A stretch of 64,000 bases of DNA from Frankia umida (GCF_023242945.1 NZ_JALKFT010000002.1:124001-188000); one strand, 5' to 3'. Positions 32,376 through 41,854 are shown, counted from the first letter of the stretch. Made by a program: numbers and translations. The notes: generated by a model from the sequence alone, not told the origin.

Positions 32376-33221
32376 TCAGTTCTGCGGGACGGCGTCGACG
32401 ATCGCGCGCCCGACCGCCGTGGCGGCGTGGCGGGTCGTGGTGCGGGCCGCGCGGGTCTGGCTCACCGCGGTGCGGGTCCGGTGCACGGCCTGCTCCGTCG
32501 CCGGACTGCGTCGCAGGCTCGCCACCCGGCGCTCACCGCGCGACGCCCACGCGTTGTAGAGATCGGTGGCCCGTCCCTGAAGGTCGGAGATCTGCGAGGT
32601 GACCGTGCCCGGCAGCGCGAGGACGGCCGTGCCGACCTGCACCGGGACCCGGGCGGCCTGCACCGGCAGGGAGCCGACCCGATCGGAGATCCGACGCACC
32701 TCGTTGCCGGTGGTCGTCGGCAGGGCGCGCAGCTTCGCGACCGCGAGGTCGGCCGCACCCACCGAGGCGTACAGCGGCTTGCGCACCTCCGCCAGCGGCA
32801 CCCGGACCTCGGCCTGGGCTCGGGCGGTGTCCCCCCGCACGCCGGCTCCGGCGCTGGCACTGGCCCGAGCGGTCGGCCGGGTCGGGCTCGTGCGGCTGGC
32901 CGGTCGGCTCGACCCGCGGGTCGTCGTGGACCGGGCCGACGCGGGGGTGCGCGTCGTCGACGTGCGGCTGGTCGAGGTCCGCGTGCTCGGGACGGTCGTC
33001 CGGCTCGACGACGGGCCGCTGTTGGAGGTGTTCGTGCCGCCCACGCTCGCGGCGGCACCGGCGGTGGGCGTCGTCGCGCCGCCACTGGTGCTGGACGGGC
33101 CGCTGGTCGACGTGGCGGCGCTGGTCGGAGCGTCGGAACCGCTGACGGTGGGGGTCGAAGCCCCGGTGGAGGTGGAACGGGCCGGCGTACTACGGCCGTT
33201 CGTGCTACGGGTGGTGGCCAT
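32376..33221 (-). CDS. HbhA-like (heparin-binding haemagglutinin family) protein with Ser/Thr-rich N-terminus
   Basis: 281 residues. The first ~130 are almost only Ser, Thr, Ala, Pro, Gly and Arg. The following ~110 (PLYASVGAADLAVAKLRALP, then repeats of RVGSLPVQAARVPVQVGTAV type) match the amphipathic helical region of mycobacterial HbhA. In mycobacteria HbhA is a surface adhesin with a Lys-rich tail; here the tail is Arg/Thr-rich. The upstream XRE gene is the same neighbour as in mycobacteria (Rv0474-hbhA), which supports the assignment. Location and function in this organism are open. Confidence 0.72.
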   Translation of the reverse strand: MATTRSTNGRSTPARSTSTGASTPTVSGSDAPTSAATSTSGPSSTSGGATTPTAGAAASVGGTNTSNSGPSSSRTTVPSTRTSTSRTSTTRTPASARSTTTRGSSRPASRTSPTRPTARASASAGAGVRGDTARAQAEVRVPLAEVRKPLYASVGAADLAVAKLRALPTTTGNEVRRISDRVGSLPVQAARVPVQVGTAVLALPGTVTSQISDLQGRATDLYNAWASRGERRVASLRRSPATEQAVHRTRTAVSQTRAARTTTRHAATAVGRAIVDAVPQN

Positions 33222-33349
33222 CAGGACTCCCTCAGTGGTCAGTTCGTGTCGTCGTATCGCGCTTCCTGGGTTCCGGCCGGCGCGCCCGATGCGCGACCCG
33301 GCGGTGGGTCAGGGGATGGCGTTGGGAATGCGCGCGGTGGTCGGACTGG

Positions 33350-34156
33350 TCAGCCTTCGGGCTGCCCGGTGCCCCCGGGCGTCGCCGCCGGGTCGACGTT
33401 CGGGGCCGTGCTGGTCTTGGGGGCCGGGTCGGCCTTGGGGGCGGTGCTGGTCCTGGGCGCCGTGTCGGCCTTGGGCGCCGCGGCGGGCTTGCTGGCCGTA
33501 CCGGAGGCCCTGACCGCCCTGGTCGATCTGGACGTTCTGGTGCTCCTGGGCGTCGTGACGCTCGTACCGGCCGCGCTGGCTGTCGCCGCCGCGGTACCCG
33601 TGGTCGCGGTGCCTGTGGTGGCCGTGCCGGTGGTCGCCGTGCGGCGGGGGGCCCGGGGGGTGGTGCTGCGGACCTTCACCGGTGTGCCGGTGGCGACGGG
33701 CCGACCCGCGCCCGTCTGGTCCGCGGTGGCAGCCGGTCGCCGGTTGGCTTCGCTGCCCGCGGGTGCGGCGCCCGCCGCGGTGGTTTGCTTTTCCGCCGCC
33801 GCGGTGTGGTTGGCGACGGCATTCTCCTTGCAGAACGCCTCGTAGATGTCGAGGACGACCTGCTTCTGCCGTTCGGAGAGGGATTCGTCCGCGAGGACGG
33901 CGGCCATCACGCTGTCGCCGCCGTGTCGTTCCTCGAGAATGCCCGCCTGGACGTAGAGCGCCTCGGCCGAGATACGCAGGGCCTTGGCGATCTGCTGGAG
34001 AATCTCCGCGGATGGCCGGCGCAGACCGCGTTCGATCTGGCTCAGATACGGGTTGCTGACCCCGGCCTGTTTGGCGAGCTGACGCAACGAGATCTGGGCC
34101 GTGCGGCGCTGATCCCGAATGAAGTCGCCGAGCTCACGGACGTTCAGGGCCGACAC
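33350..34156 (-). CDS. XRE-family transcriptional regulator with long Thr/Ala-rich tail
   Basis: 268 residues. The helix-turn-helix is near residues 8-62: FIRDQRRTAQISLRQLAKQA, GVSNPYLSQIERGLRRPSAE. A helical segment (LSERQKQVVLDIYEAFCKEN) follows, as in Rv0474-type regulators. The final ~140 residues are Thr/Ala/Pro/Lys-rich with short repeats (TATTG, and PKAD/TSTA units). The GTG start is preceded by GGAGGAGG. It is 128 bp upstream of the HbhA-like gene on the same strand and may control it and itself. Confidence 0.85.
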   Translation of the reverse strand: MSALNVRELGDFIRDQRRTAQISLRQLAKQAGVSNPYLSQIERGLRRPSAEILQQIAKALRISAEALYVQAGILEERHGGDSVMAAVLADESLSERQKQVVLDIYEAFCKENAVANHTAAAEKQTTAAGAAPAGSEANRRPAATADQTGAGRPVATGTPVKVRSTTPRAPRRTATTGTATTGTATTGTAAATASAAGTSVTTPRSTRTSRSTRAVRASGTASKPAAAPKADTAPRTSTAPKADPAPKTSTAPNVDPAATPGGTGQPEG

Positions 34157-34304
34157 CAGAACACACGCCTCCTCCGCCGGGCGACCGAACAACCGACCGC
34201 CATCGCCGCCTCTCACCGGGGACGGTGCGTGAGCGCCGCCCGACCGGCGCACCGGCGCGGGGACCGGAACAACGCGGCATCAACACCGGCGACGATACGT
34301 CGCG

Positions 34305-34336
34305 CTGCTAACTCTGGCAAGCGCGCCAGTTAGCAG
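34305..34336. promoter_or_regulatory. Inverted repeat upstream of the XRE regulator, candidate operator
   Basis: CTGCTAAC (34305-34312) and its exact complement GTTAGCAG (34329-34336) flank an inner TGGC/GCCA pair. It lies 150-180 bases before the XRE gene in locally AT-richer DNA, so autoregulation is plausible. Confidence 0.5.
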
Positions 34337-34420
34337 TATCCGTCCGGCGTCGTCGCGAGTCAGAGGGAAATGTGCAGGTGGGAGAGGTGCTCCTGCCCCG
34401 TGGGCCCGCTTGCGGGTGCC

Positions 34421-35635
34421 CTAGCTTTCGGCCTGGGCCAGCCATGCACGCTGGGTGGCGAGTGCCGCCTCGGCCTGCGCGATCTCCTTCGTGCGCCCGG
34501 CGGCCTGTGCCTTGGCGAGCTTGTCCTCCAGCTTCGCCACCGACTCCCGCAGTTTGGTGACGAACGGGGAGGAAGCCACCGACTGCTGCTCCCAGCGGGC
34601 GTCCGCGGCATCGCGCAGCCGGTCGCCGATCGCGGCCATCTGCCGTTCGAGCGTGCCGGCCGACTCGCGTGGGACCCGACCGATCTCGTCCCAGCGGATC
34701 TGCAGGTCGCGCAGCCGACGCAGGGAGCGGTCGATGTCCTCCAGGTCGAGGGCGTCCGCCTCCGCGAGCACCTGCTCCTTCTTGACCTGGTTCTCGCGCA
34801 GTTCGGCGTCCCGCTCGGCGTTGGCCTCGTTGCGCCGGTTGAAGAAGACGTCCTGGACCTCGCGGAACTCGGCCCACAGCGCGTCGTCGACGTCCTTGGC
34901 GGCCCGGCCGGCGGCCTTCCACTCGGTCAGCAGCGCCCGGTAGCGGGCGGTGGTACCGACCCAGTCGGTGGAGTCGACCAGCACCCGGGCTTCGGCGATG
35001 ATCGCTTCCTTGCGCTCCTTCGAGCGGCTTCGCTGCGTGTCGAGCGCGGCGAAGTGCGCGGTGCGCCGCCGGGTGAACTCCTCCCGGGCGGCGACGAGGC
35101 GCCGCCACAGGGCCGAGTCGGTGCGCTTGTCGAGCGAGCCGACGGCACGGAACTCCTCCGCGAGCGTGCGGAACCGCTCGCCAGCGGACTTCCATTCGGA
35201 GCTCTGCCCGAGCCGCTCGGCCTCGGCGACCAGTTCCTCCTTGGCCGCGAGCACGCGGGCGCTGCGCTCGGCCCGCTCGGCGGCCAGCGCGGTGCGGCGG
35301 GCCCGGGTGCCCTCGATCACGGTCTCGAGCCGGGCCCGCACCGCGTCGAGGTCACCCACGACGGCCGCGGTGGGCAGCGAATCCAGCAGCCGACGGGCCG
35401 TGCCGGCCACCCCGGCCGGGTCGACGCCGGTCAGCGTGAGGCGCCGCTCCAGCAGCGTGACCTCAGCGCACAGATCGTCGTAACGGCGCTGGAAGTGCGC
35501 CAGCCCCTCGTCCGGACTGCCGGCGCGCCAGGATCCGACAGCGCGCTCCCCGTCCGCGAGGCGAACGTAGACCGTGCCGTCATCAGCGACGCGCCCCCAG
35601 GCGGCGGCGGTGTCGGATTCGCTGCGGTCGCTCAT
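34421..35635 (-). CDS. DUF349 coiled-coil protein
   Basis: 404 residues, almost wholly charged helices. It contains four to five ~70-residue DUF349 modules marked by W-K-x-A-G-R-A/W-x-x-x-R (SEWKSAGERFRTLAEEFRAV, TEWKAAGRAAKDVDDALWAE, IRWDEIGRVPRESAG). A heptad-rich C-terminus (FVTKLRESVAKLEDKLAKAQ) suggests a coiled coil. The family is widespread in actinobacteria without known function. Start at MSDRSES is chosen from homology; a start 17 codons upstream is possible. Confidence 0.85.
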   Translation of the reverse strand: MSDRSESDTAAAWGRVADDGTVYVRLADGERAVGSWRAGSPDEGLAHFQRRYDDLCAEVTLLERRLTLTGVDPAGVAGTARRLLDSLPTAAVVGDLDAVRARLETVIEGTRARRTALAAERAERSARVLAAKEELVAEAERLGQSSEWKSAGERFRTLAEEFRAVGSLDKRTDSALWRRLVAAREEFTRRRTAHFAALDTQRSRSKERKEAIIAEARVLVDSTDWVGTTARYRALLTEWKAAGRAAKDVDDALWAEFREVQDVFFNRRNEANAERDAELRENQVKKEQVLAEADALDLEDIDRSLRRLRDLQIRWDEIGRVPRESAGTLERQMAAIGDRLRDAADARWEQQSVASSPFVTKLRESVAKLEDKLAKAQAAGRTKEIAQAEAALATQRAWLAQAES

Positions 35636-35946
35636 GGTGGTCCCGAAGATTGATGGTCCGAAGATCGGCTGATGGTTGGCTGTCATTCTTACAGGCGAAG
35701 GGCCCAGAGGGGACAGCCGCCGTGGATCGGGTCACCGCAGGCCGCGGCGAACCGAGGCGAGTCCCGCTGACCGAACGGAGGACGGCTCACGCCGCCGCCG
35801 CGGGCCCGTTGGTTCGGTTTCGACCGCCAGCCCTTGGAACCCAGCGCGACCGGGGTCAAGATACGTGACGGGGACGAGTCGGGCGAATGCCGGTCGCGAG
35901 GGCCGGGCGGCCGGGCCAGTCCGCATGGTCGAGGGGGTCTCGCCTG
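35636..35946. other. Intergenic region between divergent genes
   Basis: About 310 bp between the DUF349 gene and the solute-binding lipoprotein gene. A direct repeat of GATTGATGG / GATCGGCTGATGG type near 35648-35675 is weak. No motif-bearing frame, terminator or clear promoter was recognised. Confidence 0.4.
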
Positions 35947-37290
35947 ATGCGTATCCGTCGGATGCTACCGCTACTTGTCGCTCTCGGCATGATTTATCTC
36001 ACGGCGTGTGGCGGTGGCGGATCGGCCGGCTCGGCCGGAGACGGGCGTCCCCCGGCGCGTTCGGCGACACCGGCCGTCGACGATCCGGCTGGCGCCAGGG
36101 CCTCGGCGGCCTGCGCGGCCCAGGTGCGGACGCTGCGACTGGTCACCGAGGACATCTACGGCGACGTGGCGCGGGCCGGCGCGGCGGCGATGCGCAAGGC
36201 CCATCCCGGGCTCACCGTCGACGTCGTCGCGGATGCCCATGACGACCCGTCGCTGGCCGCCGCGATCCGCGCCGACCGGGCCGCGGGGCGCGGCGTGGAC
36301 GTGGCGGCCGCGGGGCTCGCGATGCTGCCCGAGATGGCCGGCGACCTCGGCGCCCAGCCGCTGTCCGCGCGGTCGCTGCGGGCCTCCTACGACCAGCGCG
36401 CGCTCGGCCTGGGCACCGTGGCCGGCCGGCTGGTCGGCATCCCGACGCAGCTCACCACGCTGGCGCTGGTCTACAACCAGGACCTCCTGGAACGGGCCGG
36501 GGTCGACCCGAAGACGCTGTCGGACACCGACGGCGTGCTCGCCGCCGCCGAGCGGATCAGGGCCACCGCGGGGGGTATCCAACCGCTCGACGTGATCACC
36601 GACGGGCAACAGGGCCAGCTGCTGCTCGCCACCCTGGCCAACTCCCGTGGCATCCCGCTGCAGGACGACGCCGGCCGCCCCACGCTCACCACCGCGGCCA
36701 CCCGCGAGGCCGCCGCGTTCCTGGCCAGGATCGGTGGCTACGGTCCGCAGCCCGACCTTCCCATCCTGGCGCTGGCGCGCTTCGGGCCGCGCCGCCAGAC
36801 GGCGATGCTCGCCATGGACCTCCGCGCGCTCACCGGCAACCTGAGGATCGTCGCTGGGGACGGTGCGCGGGGCCCGCGGATCGGCATGGTTCCCTTCCCC
36901 GTGCTGCCCGGCGGAACGTTCCGTCCGGTCGCGCAGGGAAGCGCGCTGAGCGTGCTGGCCACCGACCGCTGCCAGCGGGAGATGGCGACGGAGCTGGTGG
37001 TCACGCTGCTGTCGCCGGAGTTCGTCGCCGGCGACACCCGGGCGTCCAGCTCCATCCCGCTCGACACCGCGGCCGTCGGTGCGCTGTCCGCCTTCTACGC
37101 CACCTACCCGCAGCTGCGGGTCTTTCTCGGCACGGTCGGCTCGCTGGTCCGTCCGCCCTCCTGGGGCGGTGCGCTCGGCGGGCAGGTGGCCGGTGCGCTC
37201 AGCGGCCAGGTCGCCCGCCTGCTGCGCGGCGCGGACCCGACCCAGAGCCTCGCCGCCGCCCAGACCGAGGCCGAGAACCTGACCCGATAG
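35947..37290 (+). CDS. Extracellular solute-binding lipoprotein (ABC importer type)
   Basis: 447 residues. The signal peptide MRIRRMLPLLVALGMIYLTA is followed by the lipobox Cys (LTAC) and a Gly/Ser linker, so the protein should be lipid-anchored outside the membrane. The mature part has the family-1 binding-protein features VVADAHDDPSLAAAIRADRA, LVGIPTQLTTLALVYNQDLL, and PVAQGSALSVLATDRC. The ligand is probably a sugar or oligosaccharide by family, not by evidence here. No permease or ATPase genes adjoin, so it is an orphan binding protein. GAGGGG lies about 11 bases before the ATG. Confidence 0.85.
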   Translation: MRIRRMLPLLVALGMIYLTACGGGGSAGSAGDGRPPARSATPAVDDPAGARASAACAAQVRTLRLVTEDIYGDVARAGAAAMRKAHPGLTVDVVADAHDDPSLAAAIRADRAAGRGVDVAAAGLAMLPEMAGDLGAQPLSARSLRASYDQRALGLGTVAGRLVGIPTQLTTLALVYNQDLLERAGVDPKTLSDTDGVLAAAERIRATAGGIQPLDVITDGQQGQLLLATLANSRGIPLQDDAGRPTLTTAATREAAAFLARIGGYGPQPDLPILALARFGPRRQTAMLAMDLRALTGNLRIVAGDGARGPRIGMVPFPVLPGGTFRPVAQGSALSVLATDRCQREMATELVVTLLSPEFVAGDTRASSSIPLDTAAVGALSAFYATYPQLRVFLGTVGSLVRPPSWGGALGGQVAGALSGQVARLLRGADPTQSLAAAQTEAENLTR

Positions 37291-37417
37291 TCACAATTAT
37301 TCATCTGAATATGGGTCAACCTCGGTTTCGAGGGAGAACCGCGGTCGGATGCGGAAATGCGTGACGTCGGGCCGGAGATATGATTTGCTTCCCATCAAAG
37401 AGCACCGGGTGGTGCCA

Positions 37418-37500
37418 GTGGTTCGCGGCAGTGGTTCGCGGCAGTGGTTCGCGACGGTGGTTCGGGTGCCAGTGGTTCGGATGACAGTGGTTCGGGTGTC
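37418..37500. repeat. Imperfect 13-15 bp tandem repeat (GTGGTTCG core)
   Basis: Six copies of GTGGTTCG followed by CGGCA, CGAC, GGTGCCA or GATGACA variants, within the ~540-bp gene-free stretch 37291-37831 between the lipoprotein and NsdA-like genes. The stretch also has AT-rich words (CACAATTATTCATCTGAATA at 37293-37312). Reading frames across the repeats are His/Pro/Asn strings and not credible proteins. Confidence 0.8.
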
Positions 37501-37831
37501 GGTGTCGAGGTGTGGTGTGGCCTGCGGGAGACTCCGCGTGTACGCGGGGTGCGGGTTCGGGTGTCCGGTTAGGCGTCCGGATGGGTGTTCGGGCGCATAG
37601 GTCGCTCAGGTACCCGTTGCTGTGGTCGTGGGGGTCATTTCGGGTGATGAACGGCCATTCCGGAGATGAGTTCCCGGTTGGGGCGTGCATTCACCGCCAA
37701 CAGTGGTCCTTCCGTAACCCCTGTGCACGCATCGCGCCGGGGTAATCACTATGGACACCAGGATGTCGCGACATAGCGTTAGTGAGCGCTCACGGAATTC
37801 GCCCAGAGGATCCGACTCGAGGAGATCGTCG

Positions 37832-39181
37832 ATGCTGACGGATAACGCGCACGCCTGCACACATCCGCTCGCATTCGTCCGCGCCCAGCGCGGTTGGTCC
37901 TACCAGCGACTCGCCCGCGTAGTTGCTCGCCGTGCCCGTGACCTGGGGGTGGCGAACATGGCGGCGGAACGGCAGAAGGTCTGGCGCTGGGAGCACCGCG
38001 GTGTGGTGCCGGACCGGGTTTCCCAGCTGGCGCTCGCCGCCGAGCTCGGCGTGCCGAACGACCGGCTGGAATCGCATCCCTGGCCCGCCTGGCTGCCCAC
38101 CGGCGACGCCGTCCGGACCGAGTACCCCTGGACCCCGGGCGGCAGCGTCACCAGCCTGATGGACGTCGTCGAGGACGCCCTGTCCGACCGGCGGGGCTTC
38201 CTGACGATCACCGGGGTCGGGGTGGCCGAGCTCGCGTCGCAGTGGCTTGGGCTCGAGCCCGCGGAGCTCTCCGTCGCGTTGGCCGGCGGCCGGGTCGACG
38301 ACCAGATCGTCAACCGGATCGAGCACAACATTCCGGGCCTGCGGGTGATGGACGAGCGCCTCGGTGGGGAGAGCGTGCGCCGCCTGGTCGACGCCGAACT
38401 CGGCCTGGTCGCGGACCTGCTCGTGCGCGGCTCCTACACCGAGCGGGTCGGGCGCCACCTGCACACGGTGGCCGCGGAGCTCGCCCGGTTCGCCGGCTGG
38501 GTCTCCTTCGACGCGGGTTTTCACACCGCCGCCCAGCGGTACTGGACCACGGCGCTGCACTGCGCGCACTCGGGCGGTGACCGCATGCTTGGTGCGAACG
38601 TCCTGAAGAACATGTCGCTGCAGTGTGTCGACTTCGATCGTCCGCGGGAGGCGGTCGAACTGGCCGAGGCCGCGGTGGCCTGCGTCGGCTCGGCCAGCAG
38701 CCGGGTCAGCGCCATGCTGCACATGCGACTGGCCCGGGCCTACGCCGCCACCGGCGAGACCTCCGCCTGCACGCAGGCGATCGTGCGTTCGGAGGAGGGC
38801 ATGGCCGCGGCGGCCCCCGAGGAGCCGGCCTGGGCGGACTACTTCGACGACGGCGAGTTCCTGGCCCAGGTCGGCAGCTGCTACATCGACCTGGGGCACC
38901 TCGCCCAGGCGGACCGCTGGCTGGACCGTTCGCTGCAGGCCCTGCCGGTCTCCCGGGCCCGGGACCGGGCGACCTACCTGCTGCGACGGGCGTCCGTCCA
39001 GATCGATCTCGGCAACGTCGACCAGGGCTGCGCGATCACCCGGGAGGCCATGCCGATGCTCGAGGCGACCAGGTCCAAGCGCAACGCGCGCCGCGCCGAC
39101 GAACTACGGCGGCGGCTACGGCGACACAGCGGCGACCCGCAGGCGCGCGAGCTCGATCAGGCGCTCTCCCGGTCCGCCTGA
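37832..39181 (+). CDS. NsdA-like TPR transcriptional regulator
   Basis: 449 residues. An N-terminal atypical helix-turn-helix (HPLAFVRAQRGWSYQRLARV, then QKVWRWEHRGVVPDRVSQLA) is followed by about 300 residues of tetratricopeptide-like helices (VGRHLHTVAAELARFAGWVS, YIDLGHLAQADRWLDRSLQA). In Streptomyces the homologous NsdA represses sporulation and antibiotic production; family assignment is from memory of its layout. The ATG is supported by GAGGAGA. If the left-edge cluster makes a secondary metabolite, this is one possible distant regulator, but nothing links them directly. Confidence 0.78.
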   Translation: MLTDNAHACTHPLAFVRAQRGWSYQRLARVVARRARDLGVANMAAERQKVWRWEHRGVVPDRVSQLALAAELGVPNDRLESHPWPAWLPTGDAVRTEYPWTPGGSVTSLMDVVEDALSDRRGFLTITGVGVAELASQWLGLEPAELSVALAGGRVDDQIVNRIEHNIPGLRVMDERLGGESVRRLVDAELGLVADLLVRGSYTERVGRHLHTVAAELARFAGWVSFDAGFHTAAQRYWTTALHCAHSGGDRMLGANVLKNMSLQCVDFDRPREAVELAEAAVACVGSASSRVSAMLHMRLARAYAATGETSACTQAIVRSEEGMAAAAPEEPAWADYFDDGEFLAQVGSCYIDLGHLAQADRWLDRSLQALPVSRARDRATYLLRRASVQIDLGNVDQGCAITREAMPMLEATRSKRNARRADELRRRLRRHSGDPQARELDQALSRSA

Positions 39182-39195
39182 CGGTCGCCGCCAGG

Positions 39196-39255
39196 GCGGC
39201 GCCAGACCAGGCGGCGCCAGACCAGGCGGCGCCAGACCAGGCGGCGTCAGACCAG
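39196..39255. repeat. 15-bp tandem repeat, four copies
   Basis: Unit GCGGCGCCAGACCAG at 39196-39210, 39211-39225, 39226-39240 and a variant at 39241-39255, between the convergent NsdA-like and ygfZ genes. GGCGCC inside the unit is self-complementary. Confidence 0.9.
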
Positions 39256-39293
39256 GCGAGAGCGGGCTGGGGAGCAGGACGGGGCCGGGCGGG

Positions 39294-40484
39294 TCAGGAG
39301 GAGCGGAGCAGGCGTCCGGCGGGGCGCTTCGGCGTGGCGGGGGACTCGTCGCTGTCGGGGTCGATCGCGGCGGCGATGGGCGCGCCGTCCGGATCGGTGA
39401 CGACGAGGGCGGTGTCCCCGGCGACGGAGCGCTTCACGATCGCCAGGGCGATCGGCCCCAGTTCCGCGTGCATCTCGGAGGTCCCGACGAAGCCGATCTC
39501 CCGGCCCGCGGCCGTCACCGGCGAACCGGCCGCGGCCACCATTCCGTCCAGGTGCAGGAGAACAAGCCGGCGCGGTGGACGACCCAGATTGTGCACGCGG
39601 GCGACGGTCTCCTGGCCCCGGTAACACCCCTTGTCCAGGTGGACGGCGGTGGTCAGCCAGTCCACCTCGTGCGGGATCGTGCGATGGTCGGTCTCCCGGC
39701 CAAGTCTGGGGCGACGGGCGGCGATCCGCTCCGCCTCGAACGCCGCGAGCCCCGCGGGCACCGCACCGGCGTCGCGCAGCCGCTGCGCCGTCCGGGCCAG
39801 CGCCGACCGTTCGACAAGCAGGTCCAGACCGTGTGGCAGCCGCCGCACCAGGACGCCCCCGGCCATGCGGATGACCGGATACGGACCCACCGTGGGGGCG
39901 CCGGTCGGCTCCGGGGACAACGGGTCGGGCAGACCGAGGTCGGCTCCCTGGGCCGCGTCGCCCTCCGCGGACAGGGCGGCGGCGACCACCCGGGACGCCT
40001 GCGGCCCGAGCACACTCAGGACGGCCCAGCCGGCGGTGACATCCTCCGGTTCGACCCGCAGCATGAAACGCATCGACTCCAGATAGCGCATCAGCCCGGC
40101 GGCGGTGCCCGGCTCGACATCGATCCAGGTGGCCGAACCGTCATCGGCGAGCACGAGGTGGTGCTCGACGTGCCCCTGCGGGGAGAGCACCAGCGCCTCG
40201 CTGCCCCGCAGCTCGCCCAGACCGGACAGGTGCTGCGAGGTGATGCTGTGCAGCCAGCTCAGCCGATCCGGCCCGCCGACCCGCACGACACCGCGATGGG
40301 AACGGTCGACGAGGACCGCACCGGTGGCCGCGGTGCGCTGCTCGCGCAGCGGATCACCGTAGTGCGCGGCCACCGGACCGTCGAGGCCCTGGCCGGCGAC
40401 GGCACCGGGCAACCCGAGCAGCGGGGACGCCGCCCCCGTGGCTGCGGTCGACTCGGTCGGGCCCGGCTCGGGTTCGGCGCTCAT
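39294..40484 (-). CDS. ygfZ: Folate-binding YgfZ-family protein
   Basis: 396 residues of the aminomethyltransferase (GcvT) fold. The family signature KGCYRGQETVAR with its conserved Cys is present near residue 290. N-terminal landmarks are VLVDRSHRGVVRVGGPDRLS and LHSITSQHL. YgfZ proteins bind tetrahydrofolate and help assemble or repair iron-sulfur clusters. The usual length is ~330-370; the excess is Ala/Pro-rich at both ends. ATG at 40484. Confidence 0.92.
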   Translation of the reverse strand: MSAEPEPGPTESTAATGAASPLLGLPGAVAGQGLDGPVAAHYGDPLREQRTAATGAVLVDRSHRGVVRVGGPDRLSWLHSITSQHLSGLGELRGSEALVLSPQGHVEHHLVLADDGSATWIDVEPGTAAGLMRYLESMRFMLRVEPEDVTAGWAVLSVLGPQASRVVAAALSAEGDAAQGADLGLPDPLSPEPTGAPTVGPYPVIRMAGGVLVRRLPHGLDLLVERSALARTAQRLRDAGAVPAGLAAFEAERIAARRPRLGRETDHRTIPHEVDWLTTAVHLDKGCYRGQETVARVHNLGRPPRRLVLLHLDGMVAAAGSPVTAAGREIGFVGTSEMHAELGPIALAIVKRSVAGDTALVVTDPDGAPIAAAIDPDSDESPATPKRPAGRLLRSS

Positions 40485-41116
40485 GGACCGAGTCTAGGTC
40501 GCCGGACGGAATCAGCCCGGTCGCGATCACCGGACGGGCGGGCACCGCGGTGTCCCCGCCAGCCGGGTGTCATCCGGGTGTGGGCCGGGGCCGGGGGCTG
40601 AGCTGGCAGTCCTCGCGGGGTCGCGGATGGCGCTCGTTTGTTCCCGTCCCAGGGTGTCGTGAGCGTCCCAGTCGCCCCGGCGAAAAAGGCGTTGCGAGGG
40701 GCCCCCCGGGCCGCGTAGCGTCCTCGGTACACGAGAAGGGAGGTGGTCCACGCTTTGTATGCTCATAGGACTCGTGAGGTGACTGTCCGCTAGCCGGTCT
40801 CGTGGTCCTCACCTCTGGCCGTAGCCCACGGGCACCGGCACCGGCGAGTACCAGGCAGATCACCCGACCCCCGGGCGCCGTCGACAAGTCCCGACGGTCC
40901 TCGCTCCGCGCCTCGGCGCGGGCGGGGAAACGCCCGGGGGTCGCTTGCGTTCCGGCGTGGTTCTCGGCCAGGTGCCTCTTCGGTGGGGCGCCCGCGGGCA
41001 TCCGCGGGCGAACGGGCCGTCGGTGACCGGCCACGACGGGACCGCCGCCGGCACCGGGCCGTTGTCATGGCGGCAATGCTGGCCGAGAGCCGGGGCGGAC
41101 GGGCAGGATCTCGGGT
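40485..41116. other. 632-bp gene-free region upstream of gpmA, with a possible short RNA or peptide
   Basis: No motif-bearing protein frame was found. The stretch 40725-40815 is distinctive: GGGAGG at about 40738, then a 12-codon frame from TTG at 40755 to a TAG at 40791 (ending TREVTVR), and GAGGTGA/TCACCTC arms about 35 bases apart (around 40777 and 40815). These could be a leader transcript or sORF. The remainder is GC-rich and featureless. Confidence 0.4.
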
Positions 41117-41854
41117 ATGCCGACTCTCGTCCTGCTCCGCCACGGTGAGAGCAACTGGAACCGTGAGAACCTGTTCACCGGCTGGGTGGACGTCGACCTG
41201 TCCGACAAGGGTGTCAAGGAGGCCGCCCGCGGCGGTGAGCTGCTGCTGGAAGCCGGTGTGCTGCCGGACGTGGTGCACACGTCCGTGCTGACCAGGGCGA
41301 TTCGCACCGCGTGGCTGGCCCTGGACGCCGCCGGCCGAACCTGGATTCCGGTCCGTCGCCACTGGCGGCTCAACGAACGTCACTACGGTGGCCTTCAGGG
41401 GCTGAACAAGGCCGAGACCCTGGAGAAGTTCGGCGCCGAGCAGTTCCAGCTCTGGCGCCGTTCCTACGACACGCCCCCGCCGGAGATCGGAGTGGACCAG
41501 GCCAGCGGGATCGACGAGCGTTACGCCGATCTCGCCCCCGACCTGATCCCACGCACCGAGTGCCTGGCCGACGTGGTCGCCCGGATGCTGCCCTACTGGT
41601 ACGACGCGATCGTGCCGGACCTGCGGGCCGGCCGCACCGTGCTGGTCGCCGCGCACGGCAACTCGCTGCGGGCGCTGGTGAAGCACCTGGACGGGATCAG
41701 CGACACCGACATCGCCGGGCTGAACATCCCGACCGGCATCCCGCTGCGGTACGAACTCGATGACGACCTTGGTGTCATCAGCTCCGGGTATCTGGACCCG
41801 GACGCCGCGGCGAGCGCGGCGGCGGCCGTCGCCGCGCAGGGCTCGAAGAAGTGA
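41117..41854 (+). CDS. gpmA: 2,3-bisphosphoglycerate-dependent phosphoglycerate mutase
   Basis: 245 residues. The phosphohistidine loop is LLRHGESNWNRENLFTGW (His at residue ~9), with LNERHYGGLQGLNKAE and the second catalytic His in AAHGNSLRALVKHLDGI. It interconverts 3- and 2-phosphoglycerate in glycolysis. A short Ala-rich tail ends in KK. Its position before phoU and the two-component pair matches gpm1-senX3-regX3 of mycobacteria. Confidence 0.96.
   Translation: MPTLVLLRHGESNWNRENLFTGWVDVDLSDKGVKEAARGGELLLEAGVLPDVVHTSVLTRAIRTAWLALDAAGRTWIPVRRHWRLNERHYGGLQGLNKAETLEKFGAEQFQLWRRSYDTPPPEIGVDQASGIDERYADLAPDLIPRTECLADVVARMLPYWYDAIVPDLRAGRTVLVAAHGNSLRALVKHLDGISDTDIAGLNIPTGIPLRYELDDDLGVISSGYLDPDAAASAAAAVAAQGSKK

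Noticed and set aside
37316..37690. 124-codon minus-strand frame with His/Asn/Pro repeats
   Set aside because: It is only the translation of the GTGGTTCG tandem repeat; there is no normal protein segment around it.
40570..41034. Minus-strand frame in the gpmA upstream gap
   Set aside because: Arg/Pro/Gly-rich throughout with no ribosome site or family pattern; more likely non-coding.
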